Made by a program: the position numbers and the translations under genes. DNA of 64,000 bases, taken from contig JAJFKS010000017.1 in NCBI GenBank assembly GCA_021773115.1, positions 62,001 to 126,000 on the forward strand. Reading direction: 5' to 3'. Source of the stretch: Woeseiaceae bacterium. Lineage in GTDB: Bacteria; Pseudomonadota; Gammaproteobacteria; Steroidobacterales; Woeseiaceae. Below, piece by piece: positions 7,639 through 18,608 of the stretch (positions are counted from its first letter, which is position 1; the number at the start of each line of letters is the position of its first letter). The notes below the pieces were generated by a model. That model did not search any database, was not told the origin of the DNA, and was given only the letters and a program-made list of their open reading frames with translations.

Positions 7639-9029
7639 GCCAATCTGATCAGGCTCACAGCACGCGCGCCGGGCTTGAGGTGGGTACCAAGCGATTGGTC
7701 TTCGCATACATTGTGTCCGCGACGGCGTGGTTAGTTGTTGGTACAGCCTATGGTTTGATCGCGGCAATAAAGCTGTACTGGCCGGAGGCGATGGAGTATT
7801 CAGTGCTGTCTTTTGGTCGCACTCGACCCATTCATACTAACGTTGTGTTGTTGGGATGGTCATCGATGGCATTAATGGGAGTTGCGCTGTATGTCATATC
7901 GCGATCTTCCAAGACGTCGCTTTACCGCCCCGGATTCGCGCGCGCCGGCCTGATCTTGTGGAATATTTGCATGGTCCTGACGGTGATTACCCTGTCGGTC
8001 GGACTAACTCGAGGTCCGCAGGAATATCGGGAGATTCTTACACCGATCATGGTGCTCTATGCCATCGGCTTGCTGTGCAATTTTTATACGGCATACCAAA
8101 CCATCGCAAGGCGCAAGGTGCCGGAAGTGTATGTGTCCAATTGGTACATCATGGGTGCGTTTTGCTGGTTAGCGACAATTGTCGTGATTGGTTACCTGCC
8201 GTTCTATCAGAACGGTATGGGCAATATTGTCATTCAGGGCTATTTCATGCACAACGCCGTGGGTATGTGGTTTACACCTATGGTGCTTGGCATTACGTAT
8301 TACGCGCTGCCGCGAATGCTGGGCAAACCGATTTACTCTTACGCGCTCGGTGTGCTGGCTTTTTGGACGGCCATTCTTTTCTATACGCTGATTGGCGCGC
8401 ATCACTTTATCTTTAGTCCGGTCGCGTGGTGGATACAAACGACCGCCATCTTGTTCAGCGTTGGCATGATGGTTCCGGTGTGGGCGGGTTTTGGCAATTT
8501 TTTCCTCACAGCTCGTGGTTCGTGGTCACGCGTTCGGCGCGATTACGCGATTATTTTCCTGTTGGTCGGCGTTTGGGGATACGCGCTCTCTTCAACGCAA
8601 GGCACTATCGAAGCGTTTCGATCCGCGAACATCTATTGGCATTTCACCAATTTCACGGTCGGACACTCGCATCTGGCAATGTACGGCTTTGTTGCTTTTT
8701 GCATCTGGGGATTTGTCTACGGTTTGATTCCAAAGATCACGGGTCGTGGCCCATCGCAGGCGGCAATTGGCTTTCACTTTTGGCTGGCCTTCCTCGGCGG
8801 CAGCCTGTACGTCGTCTCGATTTCGATCGCCGGTATTCTTCAGGGAACCAGCTGGGTGGCCGGTGAGTCCTTCATCGCGTCTGTGGATGCGGCTGCACCG
8901 ATGTGGCTTTGGCGGTCAATTGGAGGATTCATGATGGTGTTTAGCCATATTGTATTCCTCGTGAACCTGTGGGCGATGCGGCCATTACCGGTGCCGCCGG
9001 CGAGTGAAATGGTGGAGGCGACGGCATGA
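7635..9029 (+). CDS. cbb3-type (C-family) heme-copper oxidase catalytic subunit, CcoN-like
   Basis: A 464-residue membrane protein with about 12 hydrophobic helices. Heme and CuB ligands are all visible: H67 (RPIHTNVVLLGW), H206 (YFMHNAVGMW), H256-H257 (GAHHFIFSP) and H344/H346 (TVGHSHLAM). Y316 (WGYALSS) aligns with the helix-VII tyrosine that C-family oxygen reductases cross-link to the CuB histidine, and the NOR-type VEG glutamate is absent, favouring an oxygen reductase over a nitric oxide reductase. The usual STFEG segment reads SSTQG. The sequence is clearly divergent from ordinary CcoN. It lies between sco and a CcoO-like gene, overlapping both by 4 bp. Confidence 0.85.
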   Translation: MSQSDQAHSTRAGLEVGTKRLVFAYIVSATAWLVVGTAYGLIAAIKLYWPEAMEYSVLSFGRTRPIHTNVVLLGWSSMALMGVALYVISRSSKTSLYRPGFARAGLILWNICMVLTVITLSVGLTRGPQEYREILTPIMVLYAIGLLCNFYTAYQTIARRKVPEVYVSNWYIMGAFCWLATIVVIGYLPFYQNGMGNIVIQGYFMHNAVGMWFTPMVLGITYYALPRMLGKPIYSYALGVLAFWTAILFYTLIGAHHFIFSPVAWWIQTTAILFSVGMMVPVWAGFGNFFLTARGSWSRVRRDYAIIFLLVGVWGYALSSTQGTIEAFRSANIYWHFTNFTVGHSHLAMYGFVAFCIWGFVYGLIPKITGRGPSQAAIGFHFWLAFLGGSLYVVSISIAGILQGTSWVAGESFIASVDAAAPMWLWRSIGGFMMVFSHIVFLVNLWAMRPLPVPPASEMVEATA

Positions 9030-9592
9030 GTCTGCACACGCAACACAATCAACTGATCGGCATTGCCGCATTGTTGTTTCTTATTTTGAGCCTCGTGATC
9101 GCGGTACTACCCGCCTTCGAGGCAGAGCGCACGCCGCCATTGTCGGGAATTGAGCAACTGTCGGATGAAGCAAAACGCGGCCGCGTGCTTTACCTTGAAG
9201 AGGGCTGTGGCTATTGCCACACGCAATTTGTCCGGGACCTGCCGGTGGACAAACCCTACGGTCGAGGCTCTGTACCCGGTGACTACGCACTTGAGGTACC
9301 ACCATTGCTTGGCACGCAGCGCACCGGTCCGGACCTGGCAAATGTCGGCGTGCGTCAACCATCGGAAATCTGGAATCTCATCCATCTGTATAACCCCCGG
9401 GCCGTGGTCGGTACGTCAGTAATGCCCAGTTATCCGTGGTTCTTCGACACCAAGGCGGCTGCTGACGAAGGCGATATAGTGGTACCGGTACCCGAAGCCT
9501 TTAAACCGGATGGACAAGCCGTCATCGCCAAACAAGAGGCAATGGATATTGTTCGCTACCTGCAGTCGCTAAAGCAGGCTGAGGTGGAATGA
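9026..9592 (+). CDS. CcoO-like membrane-anchored cytochrome c subunit
   Basis: A 188-residue protein with one N-terminal transmembrane helix (residues ~9-30) and a periplasmic monoheme domain. The heme site is C61-x2-C64-H65 in EEGCGYCHTQFVRDL. Further CcoO marks are the YGRGSVPGDYALEVPPLLG segment, QRTGPDLANVG, and VGTSVMPSYPWFF with the probable Met axial ligand. This is subunit II of a cbb3-type oxidase, passing electrons to the catalytic subunit. It overlaps the CcoN-like gene and the following small membrane gene by 4 bp each. At 188 residues it is a little shorter than usual CcoO (about 200). Confidence 0.88.
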   Translation: MSLHTQHNQLIGIAALLFLILSLVIAVLPAFEAERTPPLSGIEQLSDEAKRGRVLYLEEGCGYCHTQFVRDLPVDKPYGRGSVPGDYALEVPPLLGTQRTGPDLANVGVRQPSEIWNLIHLYNPRAVVGTSVMPSYPWFFDTKAAADEGDIVVPVPEAFKPDGQAVIAKQEAMDIVRYLQSLKQAEVE

Positions 9593-9811
9593 TGGAAACC
9601 ATTCATTACTACATTAAATTGTTCGTTGCCTTGTGTGGGTTCGACGGCAGTGAAGGCGGTTTTGTGTTCGGCTGGTTGATGGTAAGCATTGCCACCGTGA
9701 TCGTCGTGTACACCTTTTATCAGGGGATCGTGAAGACGCTTTGGCCTGGGGAACAGGATACAAAGCACATTAAGTACCGAATTCTCGAAGACGATACGGA
9801 GGTTCGCGCTC

Positions 9812-9822
<11 letters not shown>
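9589..9822 (+). CDS. small membrane protein of the cbb3-like operon (CcoQ position)
   Basis: A 77-residue protein with one clear membrane helix (about residues 27-46, WLMVSIATVIVVYTFYQGIV). It is then hydrophilic, with the charged tail ILEDDTEVRAHAD. No cofactor motif is visible. It overlaps the CcoO-like gene by 4 bp and the following cytochrome gene by 11 bp, the position held by ccoQ in canonical operons. It is probably a stabilising subunit of the oxidase complex. Similarity to CcoQ itself is positional rather than in sequence. Confidence 0.7.
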
Positions 9823-11784
<1,962 letters not shown>

Positions 11785-11846
11785 GTCTACGTCACGTTAG
11801 CGCGATCATGCCGTTTTTAGGACTGGTATTTCGCTTTGATCACAGA

Positions 11847-12437
11847 CTATCCTCGGCCAAAATACATATCTGCGCCCGTCAAAAACATCTGCATCGCGAT
11901 AGCGACCAGTATCATACCCATGAGCCGTTCTATCGCGATTAGACCGCGAGAACCAAGGCGGTCGGCAACCTGGCTTCCGAACAGAACGATAATTGAAGTC
12001 CCGGCCCATGCAGCAGTAATAGCCAGCAACCACACGAGCCATCTCGACGGCTCGTTACTCATCAGCAATAGCTCAACCGCAAGTACTGACGGGCCCGCAA
12101 TATACGGTATTGCTAATGGCACGATGAACGGCTCGCCCGCGATTTCCTCTTGAGAGTTTCGACCACGAATGGGGAAAACCATCCGTAGCGCGATAAGGAA
12201 CAAAATCACGCCGCCAGCAATCGTCAACGCAGGGCCAGAAATGCCGAGGATCTGCATGAACGATTGGCCAAGAAACAGGAACACGACCATCACCGCGTAC
12301 GCTATGACGAGTTCGCGAATGATTACGATTCGACGTCGCGATGCGTCGACGTCCTTTAAAGCAGAAACGAAGAAGGGGACATTGCCGAACGGATCGATAA
12401 CCATAAATAGCAATACGATTGCGGATACAAGTGTCAT
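11847..12437 (-). CDS. MarC family integral membrane protein
   Basis: A 196-residue protein with six hydrophobic helices. MarC/YhgN marks are FMVIDPFGNVPFFVSAL near the N-terminus, ILGISGPALTIAGGVILFLIAL in the middle, the PLAIPYIAGPS motif and the C-terminal RLMGMILVAIAMQMFL. The family is an inner-membrane protein of unknown transport role; the old link to multiple antibiotic resistance was not confirmed. The gene converges on the GSNO dehydrogenase gene (62-bp gap) and diverges from the Fur-box iron-uptake operon. Confidence 0.9.
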   Translation of the reverse strand: MTLVSAIVLLFMVIDPFGNVPFFVSALKDVDASRRRIVIIRELVIAYAVMVVFLFLGQSFMQILGISGPALTIAGGVILFLIALRMVFPIRGRNSQEEIAGEPFIVPLAIPYIAGPSVLAVELLLMSNEPSRWLVWLLAITAAWAGTSIIVLFGSQVADRLGSRGLIAIERLMGMILVAIAMQMFLTGADMYFGRG

Positions 12438-12569
12438 TTATTCGCTCCCACCTTCGGCCTGTTATCGCGATGATGGCATAAGTGGAGTTGAATGTTGGTT
12501 CGAGAATATGGCTCGGTCCCGTTGACCAGTTCCAGGGCCACGCCCCTTGACCATCGAGAAAATAGGGAC

Positions 12570-12588
12570 GATAATGATTCTCATTCGC
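12570..12588 (+). promoter_or_regulatory. Fur box
   Basis: The 19 bases starting GATAATGATTCTCATT match the Fur consensus at 15 of 19 positions. It lies 59 bases upstream of the cupredoxin start at 12629 and predicts iron-dependent repression of the cupredoxin-FTR1 operon. It could also affect the divergent marC gene. Confidence 0.75.
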
Positions 12589-12628
12589 ATTAACGTGACG
12601 AATTATGACGTTTGAGAGGAACCTGGTC

Positions 12629-12970
12629 ATGGCACTTTCTCCGAAAAAAATTCTCATGGGTCTACTGCCGGGGCTGGTATTGGGTTCATTTTTGGCTCAT
12701 GCGGAGCTGGTCGAGTTCGAAATCGTGATTCGGGAGCACCGATTTGAGCCCAGCGTTGTCGAAATACCGGCCGGTCAAAAAATCAAGTTGCTGATACATA
12801 ATCTTGACGCAACCGCAGAAGAATTTGAAAGCTACGAATTGCGTCGAGAGAAAATTATCGCCGGCGGCAGTACCGCAACGATCTACATAGGTCCACTCAG
12901 GGCGGGCGAGTATCCATTTTTTGGCGAATTCCATGCCGACACGGCGCAAGGCCGTCTAATCGCCAGGTAG
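12629..12970 (+). CDS. periplasmic cupredoxin-like protein of iron-uptake operon
   Basis: A 113-residue exported protein. The start at 12629 is preferred to 12605 because GAGAGG lies 10 bases upstream and a clean signal peptide follows (MALSPKKILMGLLPGLVLG, cleavage after AHA). The mature part is a cupredoxin_1-type beta-barrel (FEIVIREHRFEPSVVEIPAG, HNLDATAEEFESYEL, GEYPFFGEFHA). The histidines and glutamates are spaced for metal binding, but the typical blue-copper Cys is missing. Such proteins accompany FTR1 permeases in bacteria and are thought to bind or oxidise iron in the periplasm. A Fur box precedes it and FTR1 follows after 30 bp. Confidence 0.82.
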   Translation: MALSPKKILMGLLPGLVLGSFLAHAELVEFEIVIREHRFEPSVVEIPAGQKIKLLIHNLDATAEEFESYELRREKIIAGGSTATIYIGPLRAGEYPFFGEFHADTAQGRLIAR

Positions 12971-13000
12971 GCGTGCGACTGGCTGACAGGTGAAACCGTC

Positions 13001-13828
13001 GTGTATGCCGCTGCAATAATCGTGTTTCGTGAGGTGCTGGAAGCCGCGCTGGTGGTCAGCATCGTGCTTGCAGCCAGTCGCGGGATCCAGCGGCGGGGAG
13101 CAGCGATTGTTGTGGGCGCAATTGTGGGATTGTGCGGTGCCGCGTTAGTCGCGTTTTTTGCCGAGGCCATTGCCGCATCTGTCGAGGGCATAGGGCAAGA
13201 GTTATTCAACGCCGCCGTTCTTAGCATCGCCGTTTTCATGCTTGCCTGGCACAACATCTGGATGGCGAAACACGCCCGACGTATGGTCAGCGGCTTGCAA
13301 GCTATTGGCAGTCGCGTCCAATCGGGTGAACAACCCTTGTACGTTCTCGGCATCCTGGTCGCAGTCGCCCTGTTGCGTGAAGGCTCCGAAGTGGTGTTGT
13401 TTTTGTACGGAGTGGCGGCGAGTGGAAGTAACGCCGCGACCTTGCTGACCGGCGGACTTTCCGGGCTTGCAGTCGGAATATTGTTCGGTGCCGCTATCTA
13501 TTTCGGGCTGTTGCGAATTCCAACACGCCATCTTTTCAAGGCAACCGGCTGGATGATTTTGTTGCTCGCCGCTGGCATGGCATCACAGGCGGTGCGTTAC
13601 CTGATGCAGGCAGGTGTTCTTCCGGATCAGATGCCCTTGTGGAACAGCAGTTCGATACTTCCGCCTGACTCAGTTATCGGCCAGTTCATGCATGCGTTTG
13701 CCGGGTACGAGGCGACACCCGCACCGTTACAGCTAGCGGTATATGTCGCGACGCTCGGACTCATTGCCCTGGGTATGCGAACCATTGGACGGCAATCCGC
13801 CGAATCGTCTGCGCGATTTAAGCATTAG
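13001..13828 (+). CDS. FTR1-family high-affinity iron permease
   Basis: A 275-residue membrane protein with seven hydrophobic segments, starting at GTG 13001 (no in-frame ATG fits). Both FTR1 iron motifs of the R-E-x2-E type are present: REVLEA (residues 10-15) and REGSEV near residue 127. The family transports ferric or ferrous iron across the inner membrane, normally with a periplasmic partner, here the upstream cupredoxin. The third gene follows after 11 bp, so the three form one Fur-controlled operon. A FTRA/FTRB-type ferredoxin partner is not seen. Confidence 0.9.
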   Translation: MYAAAIIVFREVLEAALVVSIVLAASRGIQRRGAAIVVGAIVGLCGAALVAFFAEAIAASVEGIGQELFNAAVLSIAVFMLAWHNIWMAKHARRMVSGLQAIGSRVQSGEQPLYVLGILVAVALLREGSEVVLFLYGVAASGSNAATLLTGGLSGLAVGILFGAAIYFGLLRIPTRHLFKATGWMILLLAAGMASQAVRYLMQAGVLPDQMPLWNSSSILPPDSVIGQFMHAFAGYEATPAPLQLAVYVATLGLIALGMRTIGRQSAESSARFKH

Positions 13829-13839
13829 GAGACCAACAC

Positions 13840-14328
13840 ATGAAACTGCAATATTTCGCCGCTGGCACGATCTTGCTGATTGCTAACACCGCCTATGCCG
13901 GTGTCGACAAAGTTTATGGACCGAATGTCGAACCTGGTGAGATCGAGTTGGAGCTGCGGGGCCATTATATTGACGATAACGATCCATCCTGGGATGGCGC
14001 GCAGAAATCCAAAATTGGAGTCGGGTACGGTATTGCGCCCCGAGTCTTTGTCGAGGGATACCTGGTGTTTGAGAAGGGCGCGAATGCTGACTATGCGCTC
14101 GAGGCTTTGGAGATCGAGGCAAAATTTCAGCTCAGCGAGCAGGGCGAGTACTTCGCAGATTTCGGTCTGTTGACGGAACTGGAGAAAGTCCGGGCAGTGG
14201 ATGAGTGGGAATTTAAAGTTGGTCCACTTATCCAAAAACCGATCGGCAATTGGTTGGCGACGCTCAATCTTCTCGGTGAAACCAAATTCGGCTCCGACGT
14301 AAGCGGAAGCGGCGAGTGGGAGTTTTGA
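13840..14328 (+). CDS. exported beta-rich protein, possible short outer-membrane protein
   Basis: A 162-residue protein with a signal peptide (MKLQYFAAGTILLIANTAYA). The mature part has alternating beta-strand character (ELELRGHYIDDND, KIGVGYGIAPRVFVEGYLVF, AKFQLSEQGEYFADFGLL) and ends in Phe, as outer-membrane barrels often do. It is only long enough for six to eight strands, and similar exported proteins I would expect are longer, so a C-terminal truncation is possible. No clear continuation is seen in the 200 bp after the stop. It lies 11 bp after FTR1 and is probably part of the iron operon. The function is not recognised. Confidence 0.65.
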   Translation: MKLQYFAAGTILLIANTAYAGVDKVYGPNVEPGEIELELRGHYIDDNDPSWDGAQKSKIGVGYGIAPRVFVEGYLVFEKGANADYALEALEIEAKFQLSEQGEYFADFGLLTELEKVRAVDEWEFKVGPLIQKPIGNWLATLNLLGETKFGSDVSGSGEWEF

Positions 14329-14506
14329 CAAACTTCCGCAGATCCTGCCAATTCCGTTCTTTCCACTAAATTAGGGCAGCCTGTTCTGTGCCCATCTCTG
14401 GCGTGGACTGAATGTTCATGTAGCACTTAATGTCCCCAATGAATCGTACGGTTTCGTCGCCCGCGTATTCGAGACCCCGAGTGTGCCAGTAAGCCTATCG
14501 TGAGGC

Positions 14507-14540
14507 TTGATTTAAACATATATAAATGATACATGTTTAA
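14507..14540 (+). promoter_or_regulatory. putative operator before second NsrR-like gene
   Basis: The nonamer GATACATGT (14528-14536) is identical to the one in the promoter of the sco-cco operon (6932-6940). It lies within the imperfect dyad AAACATA (14514-14520) ... CATGTTT (14532-14538). It is 33 bases before the regulator's ATG at 14569, suggesting autoregulation. Confidence 0.45.
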
Positions 14541-14568
14541 TTTGGAAGGCCAATTTGAGGTTGTTCAG

Positions 14569-15051
14569 ATGAGACTAACGACGTACACAGACCATGCGCT
14601 CCGGGTGCTGATGTATGTCGGCCTGAAAAGTGGTGAATTGGTCCGCATAGACGAGGTTGCGACCAGCTTCGGCATCTCGCGCAACCATCTTTCCAAAATC
14701 GTTCACAAGCTGGGCTCCAATGGGTACCTGCTGACAGTACAGGGCCGCAACGGAGGGTTTCAGCTGGCGCATGATGCGGCGGATATTTGCGTTGGCCAGG
14801 TCGTGCGGGACTTCGAGCCGGATTTTAATCTGGTCGAATGCTTCGACTCGTCAACATCGAAGTGTCGAATTGAACCGAGCTGTGTTCTTGCAGGAGAATT
14901 GAACGCCGCTTTGTCTGCTTTTCTCGAGCGGCTCAACGGTGTGACGCTGCGTGATCTCATTCAACCACGCTGGAAATTGCAGGTAAATCTCGGCTTGCCG
15001 CGAACGCGAATATCTGCAACTGGTATCACGAACCGATCGGTCGGAGGCTGA
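14569..15051 (+). CDS. nsrR: Rrf2-family NO-sensing repressor, NsrR-like (copy 2)
   Basis: A 160-residue protein beginning MRLTTYTDHALRVLMYVG, the near-universal NsrR start, so 14569 is chosen over the ATG at 14533. Helix-turn-helix residues are ISRNHLSKIVHKLG and VQGRNGGFQLAH. The three cluster cysteines are C91, C99 and C105, with NsrR-like spacing. NsrR holds a [4Fe-4S] or [2Fe-2S] cluster that NO destroys, releasing repression. The next genes, fdxA (3 bp downstream) and nnrS, are typical NsrR targets. A C-terminal tail of about 20 residues beyond the family end is present. Confidence 0.9.
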   Translation: MRLTTYTDHALRVLMYVGLKSGELVRIDEVATSFGISRNHLSKIVHKLGSNGYLLTVQGRNGGFQLAHDAADICVGQVVRDFEPDFNLVECFDSSTSKCRIEPSCVLAGELNAALSAFLERLNGVTLRDLIQPRWKLQVNLGLPRTRISATGITNRSVGG

Positions 15052-15054
15052 CAA

Positions 15055-15405
15055 ATGGCGTACGTCGTTAGTGAAGCCTGTATCAAGTGTAAACTCACGG
15101 ATTGTGTCGAGGTCTGCCCGGTGGATTGCTTCCACGAAGGCGAAAACATGCTGGTCATTGACCCGGATGAATGCATCGACTGCACATTGTGCGAGCCAGA
15201 GTGCCCGATTGGCGCAATCTATTCCGAAGACGAACTCCCCGCCGACCAGGTAAAGATGCTGGCGGTCAATGCCGAGTTTTCACTGAAATGGCCGGTTATC
15301 ACGGAGATGAAGGACCCGCCTGGGGATTGGAAAAATTGGGAGCACGTAGAGCACAAGTATCCGGAGCACTTCTCCCCCAAGCCGGGAGGCCAGAATGATG
15401 AGTAG
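15055..15405 (+). CDS. fdxA: 7Fe ferredoxin FdxA
   Basis: A 116-residue ferredoxin. The N-terminal half carries C9, C12, C17 and C21 plus C25, then C40, C43, C46 and C50. This is the arrangement that binds one [3Fe-4S] and one [4Fe-4S] cluster. The tail ([31 protein letters not shown]) is typical of the FdxA family. Soluble electron carrier in the cytoplasm. It lies between nsrR and nnrS, 3 bp after nsrR and overlapping nnrS by 11 bp, so it belongs to the NO-response operon and may supply electrons to NO or cluster-repair reactions. Confidence 0.93.
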   Translation: MAYVVSEACIKCKLTDCVEVCPVDCFHEGENMLVIDPDECIDCTLCEPECPIGAIYSEDELPADQVKMLAVNAEFSLKWPVITEMKDPPGDWKNWEHVEHKYPEHFSPKPGGQNDE

Positions 15406-16600
15406 CTCGGCCGAAACGACAGGCAAGAGCAGCATGGGTAACTGGCCGTTTTTCGCGCTGGGGTTTCGGCCATTCTACCTGGGGTCAGCGGTTTTTGCGG
15501 TGGTGGCGTTGCCATTGTGGGTTGCTTGGTACGCGGGTTACTTATCCGTACTGCCCGCGATGAATGGCGTGACGTGGCACATGCATGAAATGGTCTTCGG
15601 CTTTGCACCGGCTGTAATCGCCGGCTTTCTGTTAACGGCTGTTCGCAACTGGACCGGATTGCCCACTCCGACAGGCATGGCGCTTGCCGGGCTATTCCTG
15701 CTATGGGTCGCCGGACGCATTTTGATTCTCACTGGTCCTTTGCCGGTGGCCGCGGCGCTTGACTTGTTATTCCTGCCCGCCGTCGGCGTCGCCGTCGCAA
15801 TCCCGATCTGGCAAAGTCACAATAAGCGGAATTTCAAAGTACTCGTAATTATTGCTGCGTTGACGATCGCAAATCTGGTGTTTCACCTGGCCAATATGGA
15901 TGTACTGGCGTTTGTGTTGGTGAATACGGCCTACAAGTTGGCACTGGATATCATCACCGTATTGATTGCGATCATGGGTGGGCGGGTCATTCCTGCTTTT
16001 ACGTCCAATGCAATACCGACCGCAAATGTTCGCCGCGATTCACGCATCGAGTTTGTCGCAATCGGTTCACTGATTGTTATCACAATAGCCGGCGTCCTGA
16101 GCCCCTGGTGGACAATGCCTAAAGGCTTGTGGATTGCCATTCTCGCTTTGGGTGCACTGTCGCACCTGATCCGGGTTGCACTCTGGGCGCCGCATCGCAC
16201 GATTTCACAGCCTTTGCTTGTGATGTTGCCAGTGGCGTACGCATGGCTGCCGCTATCGCTGGCGCTGAGGATGTTGGCCGAGTTTGGTTTGCTGCCAACA
16301 GCCACAGCTGTTCATGCACTGACGATCGGCGCCATGAGCAGTCTCATGCTGGCGATGATGATGCGCAGCGCATTGGGGCACACCGGTCGGCCGCTACGGG
16401 CAGGAGCGCTGGAAATCGCTGCTTTTTCCCTGCTGCAGCTGGCTGCAATTATCCGGGTGTTTGCTGGCTCGATTCCGGCTGAATTCTATCGGTCCGCAGT
16501 GATAGCGTCAGGGATAATCTGGACCCTTGCCTTCGCGGTTTTCCTGACAGCCTATTGGCCAGTACTCACACGACGACGTGTTGATGGTAAGCCAGGCTGA
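15395..16600 (+). CDS. nnrS: NnrS family heme-copper membrane protein
   Basis: A 401-residue membrane protein with about 12 helices. NnrS marks are [14 protein letters not shown] at the start, the metal-site region [32 protein letters not shown] in the middle, and [19 protein letters not shown] near the C-terminus. NnrS proteins contain heme and copper and protect cells during nitric oxide stress. The gene overlaps fdxA and follows nsrR, confirming a NO-stress operon. The downstream 190 bp before the Kef-type gene contain a short hairpin (CCAATG-CATTGG at 16637-16654) but no good terminator. Confidence 0.93.
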   Translation: MMSSSAETTGKSSMGNWPFFALGFRPFYLGSAVFAVVALPLWVAWYAGYLSVLPAMNGVTWHMHEMVFGFAPAVIAGFLLTAVRNWTGLPTPTGMALAGLFLLWVAGRILILTGPLPVAAALDLLFLPAVGVAVAIPIWQSHNKRNFKVLVIIAALTIANLVFHLANMDVLAFVLVNTAYKLALDIITVLIAIMGGRVIPAFTSNAIPTANVRRDSRIEFVAIGSLIVITIAGVLSPWWTMPKGLWIAILALGALSHLIRVALWAPHRTISQPLLVMLPVAYAWLPLSLALRMLAEFGLLPTATAVHALTIGAMSSLMLAMMMRSALGHTGRPLRAGALEIAAFSLLQLAAIIRVFAGSIPAEFYRSAVIASGIIWTLAFAVFLTAYWPVLTRRRVDGKPG

Positions 16601-16790
16601 GCCGAGACGACGCGTGGCACGCTCGGCATGCGCTGACCAATGCTTGACCATTGGCTGGCAATTGGCCCGGCTTCATCCTCAGTCTTTCGCATAAGCCCAA
16701 CCCAGGTATGAGTCGCCGCGAGCGTTGCAACGCGCATCGCCGAAGTTTAGATTGTGTGATCTCCCAACATACCGGCAGGTCCGCAGGACA

Positions 16791-18494
16791 ATGGATAATT
16801 TTGCGCAAGTGCTGCTGCTACTGGCTGTGGCAATCGCAGTTGTGGTTACGTTTCAGCGGCTACACATTCCCACCAGCTTGGGTTATCTGCTGGTGGGCGT
16901 GGTGCTCGGGCCGCATACGATGGGGCCGATCGTCTCGATGCCGGAACTGGGAGTGCTGGCGGATTTCGGAATCGTCTTCCTGATGTTTACGATCGGCCTC
17001 GATTTTTCCCTCCCCCAGTTGTACGCGCTGCGACACCAGATTCTGGGGCTGGGAAGCGGACAAGTCGCATTTACAACGCTGTTCGTTGGGCTCGTTGTGT
17101 GGTTATTGGGGATTCCAGCAGCGATCGCCTTCGTCTTCGGCGCCGTTTTCGCCCAGTCGTCGACGACCATCATCGCCAGTCTTCTAAAAGAGCAGGGTGA
17201 GGAGAACAGTCGGCACGGCCGGCTCGGGCTGGCGATGTCCGTGTTTCAGGATGTAACCGCCGTTCCTTTCCTCGTGGTTATTCCGGTCCTGGGATTGTCA
17301 GTCGGCGCGGACGTGCTGGCCGGTATGCTCGGCTGGGCAATGGCGAAAGCGGCGTTTGCGTTCGCACTCCTGTTCTTTGCGGGACGCTGGTTACTGCGCC
17401 CACTTTTTCACCTGATTTCCGAACAACGCTCATTCGAGATGTTTACGTTGGCCGTATTGCTGGTCGCATTGCTTGCCGCATGGACCACTCAAAGCTTTGG
17501 CCTGTCGCTGGCATTCGGGGGCTTTATCGCCGGTATGATGCTCGGCGAGACCGAGTTCCGTCATCAGGTTGCTTCGAGCATCGGCCCGTTCAGGGATGTG
17601 TTGCTGGGCCTGTTCTTCGTGGGAATCGGCATGCGATTCGACCCGGCCTCGCTACCGTCCATCTGGTACTGGAGCATACTGGGTGCGTTGCTCATTCTGA
17701 CCAGCAAGACGCTGCTGGTTTCGGCAATGGTGCGCATGATCGGTGTGCACGGCCGCGTCGCCTGGCGAACCGGCCTGATGCTCAGCGTCGGCGGCGAATT
17801 CGGGCTGGCTCTCGTTGCCATAGCCATGGACTCGGGCGTAATCGACCTATTGCTGGGCCAGATCGCGATAACCTCGGTGCTGTTGTCGATGATCGCAGGT
17901 GCCGTGCTGATCCGTTTCAATGTCGCTATCTCCAACCGTTTGGTTCGACCCGAGCGCGAGGTAGCGCCGAACAGCCTGGAAATATCGGAATCTCCACGAC
18001 GACAGGTGGTGATCGGCGGATACGGTCGATTCGGTCACGCCGTCGCTACCCTGCTGCAATCGAGTAATATTTCGTTTGTTGCCATCGACGCGGATCCAAT
18101 ACGGGTAGCAAAGGGACGGGCGGATGGTCACTCAGTATGGTTTGGCGATATCTCCAACCCTGCATTGCTGTCTTCCGTTCACGTCGAGCGCGCGTCCCTG
18201 GTGGTGATCACCATTGACGAGCCCGCTACCGCATTCGGCGCGATATCCTACCTGCAGAGAGCATGCCCGCAAGTACCGGTGATCGTTCGCGCGCCCGATT
18301 TGGAAACCAGCAAAAGGCTGCTGGCGGCAGGTGCCGCTCACGCCTATCCGGAAACCATTGAGGCGAGCCTGCAACTGGGTGCCGCGGCATTGCAACTGCT
18401 CAATGTCCCGTCCGATGAGATCGATGAAGTGGTGCAAGATGTGAGGAACTGGCGCTACCGGCCCGTCGTGGACACGGTGGACGGTGACGGGTGA
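16791..18494 (+). CDS. CPA2 cation:proton antiporter with RCK/TrkA-N domain (Kef/YbaL-like)
   Basis: A 567-residue protein; ATG 16791 begins the membrane domain directly (MDNFAQVLLLLAVAIAVV). Residues ~1-385 form a 12-13 helix exchanger with GYLLVGVVLGPHTMG, FGAVFAQSSTTIIASLL, MSVFQDVTAVPFL (the conserved Q-D), and SVGGEFGLALVAIAM. Residues ~405-530 are a Rossmann TrkA-N domain (VVIGGYGRFGHAVATLL, AIDADPIRV, GDISNPALL). It is expected to act in K+ or other cation efflux gated by a nucleotide or thiol signal. It is placed after NnrS, so a link to electrophile or nitrosative stress is possible, but no gene for a Kef ancillary protein is seen. Confidence 0.9.
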   Translation: MDNFAQVLLLLAVAIAVVVTFQRLHIPTSLGYLLVGVVLGPHTMGPIVSMPELGVLADFGIVFLMFTIGLDFSLPQLYALRHQILGLGSGQVAFTTLFVGLVVWLLGIPAAIAFVFGAVFAQSSTTIIASLLKEQGEENSRHGRLGLAMSVFQDVTAVPFLVVIPVLGLSVGADVLAGMLGWAMAKAAFAFALLFFAGRWLLRPLFHLISEQRSFEMFTLAVLLVALLAAWTTQSFGLSLAFGGFIAGMMLGETEFRHQVASSIGPFRDVLLGLFFVGIGMRFDPASLPSIWYWSILGALLILTSKTLLVSAMVRMIGVHGRVAWRTGLMLSVGGEFGLALVAIAMDSGVIDLLLGQIAITSVLLSMIAGAVLIRFNVAISNRLVRPEREVAPNSLEISESPRRQVVIGGYGRFGHAVATLLQSSNISFVAIDADPIRVAKGRADGHSVWFGDISNPALLSSVHVERASLVVITIDEPATAFGAISYLQRACPQVPVIVRAPDLETSKRLLAAGAAHAYPETIEASLQLGAAALQLLNVPSDEIDEVVQDVRNWRYRPVVDTVDGDG

Positions 18495-18608
18495 CTCGGG
18501 CCTCAAACGTCGATCAATTACAGATCTCAAATTGAAACAGTTTTCAACGCCGACTGAACAGCGCAGTGACTTCGCTGATACAGTGGCGTTACAGAGCATG
18601 AGGGTTCG

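Noticed and set aside
12605..12628. Earlier ATG for the cupredoxin gene
   Set aside because: It would place the ribosome-binding GAGAGG inside the coding region and disturb the signal peptide.
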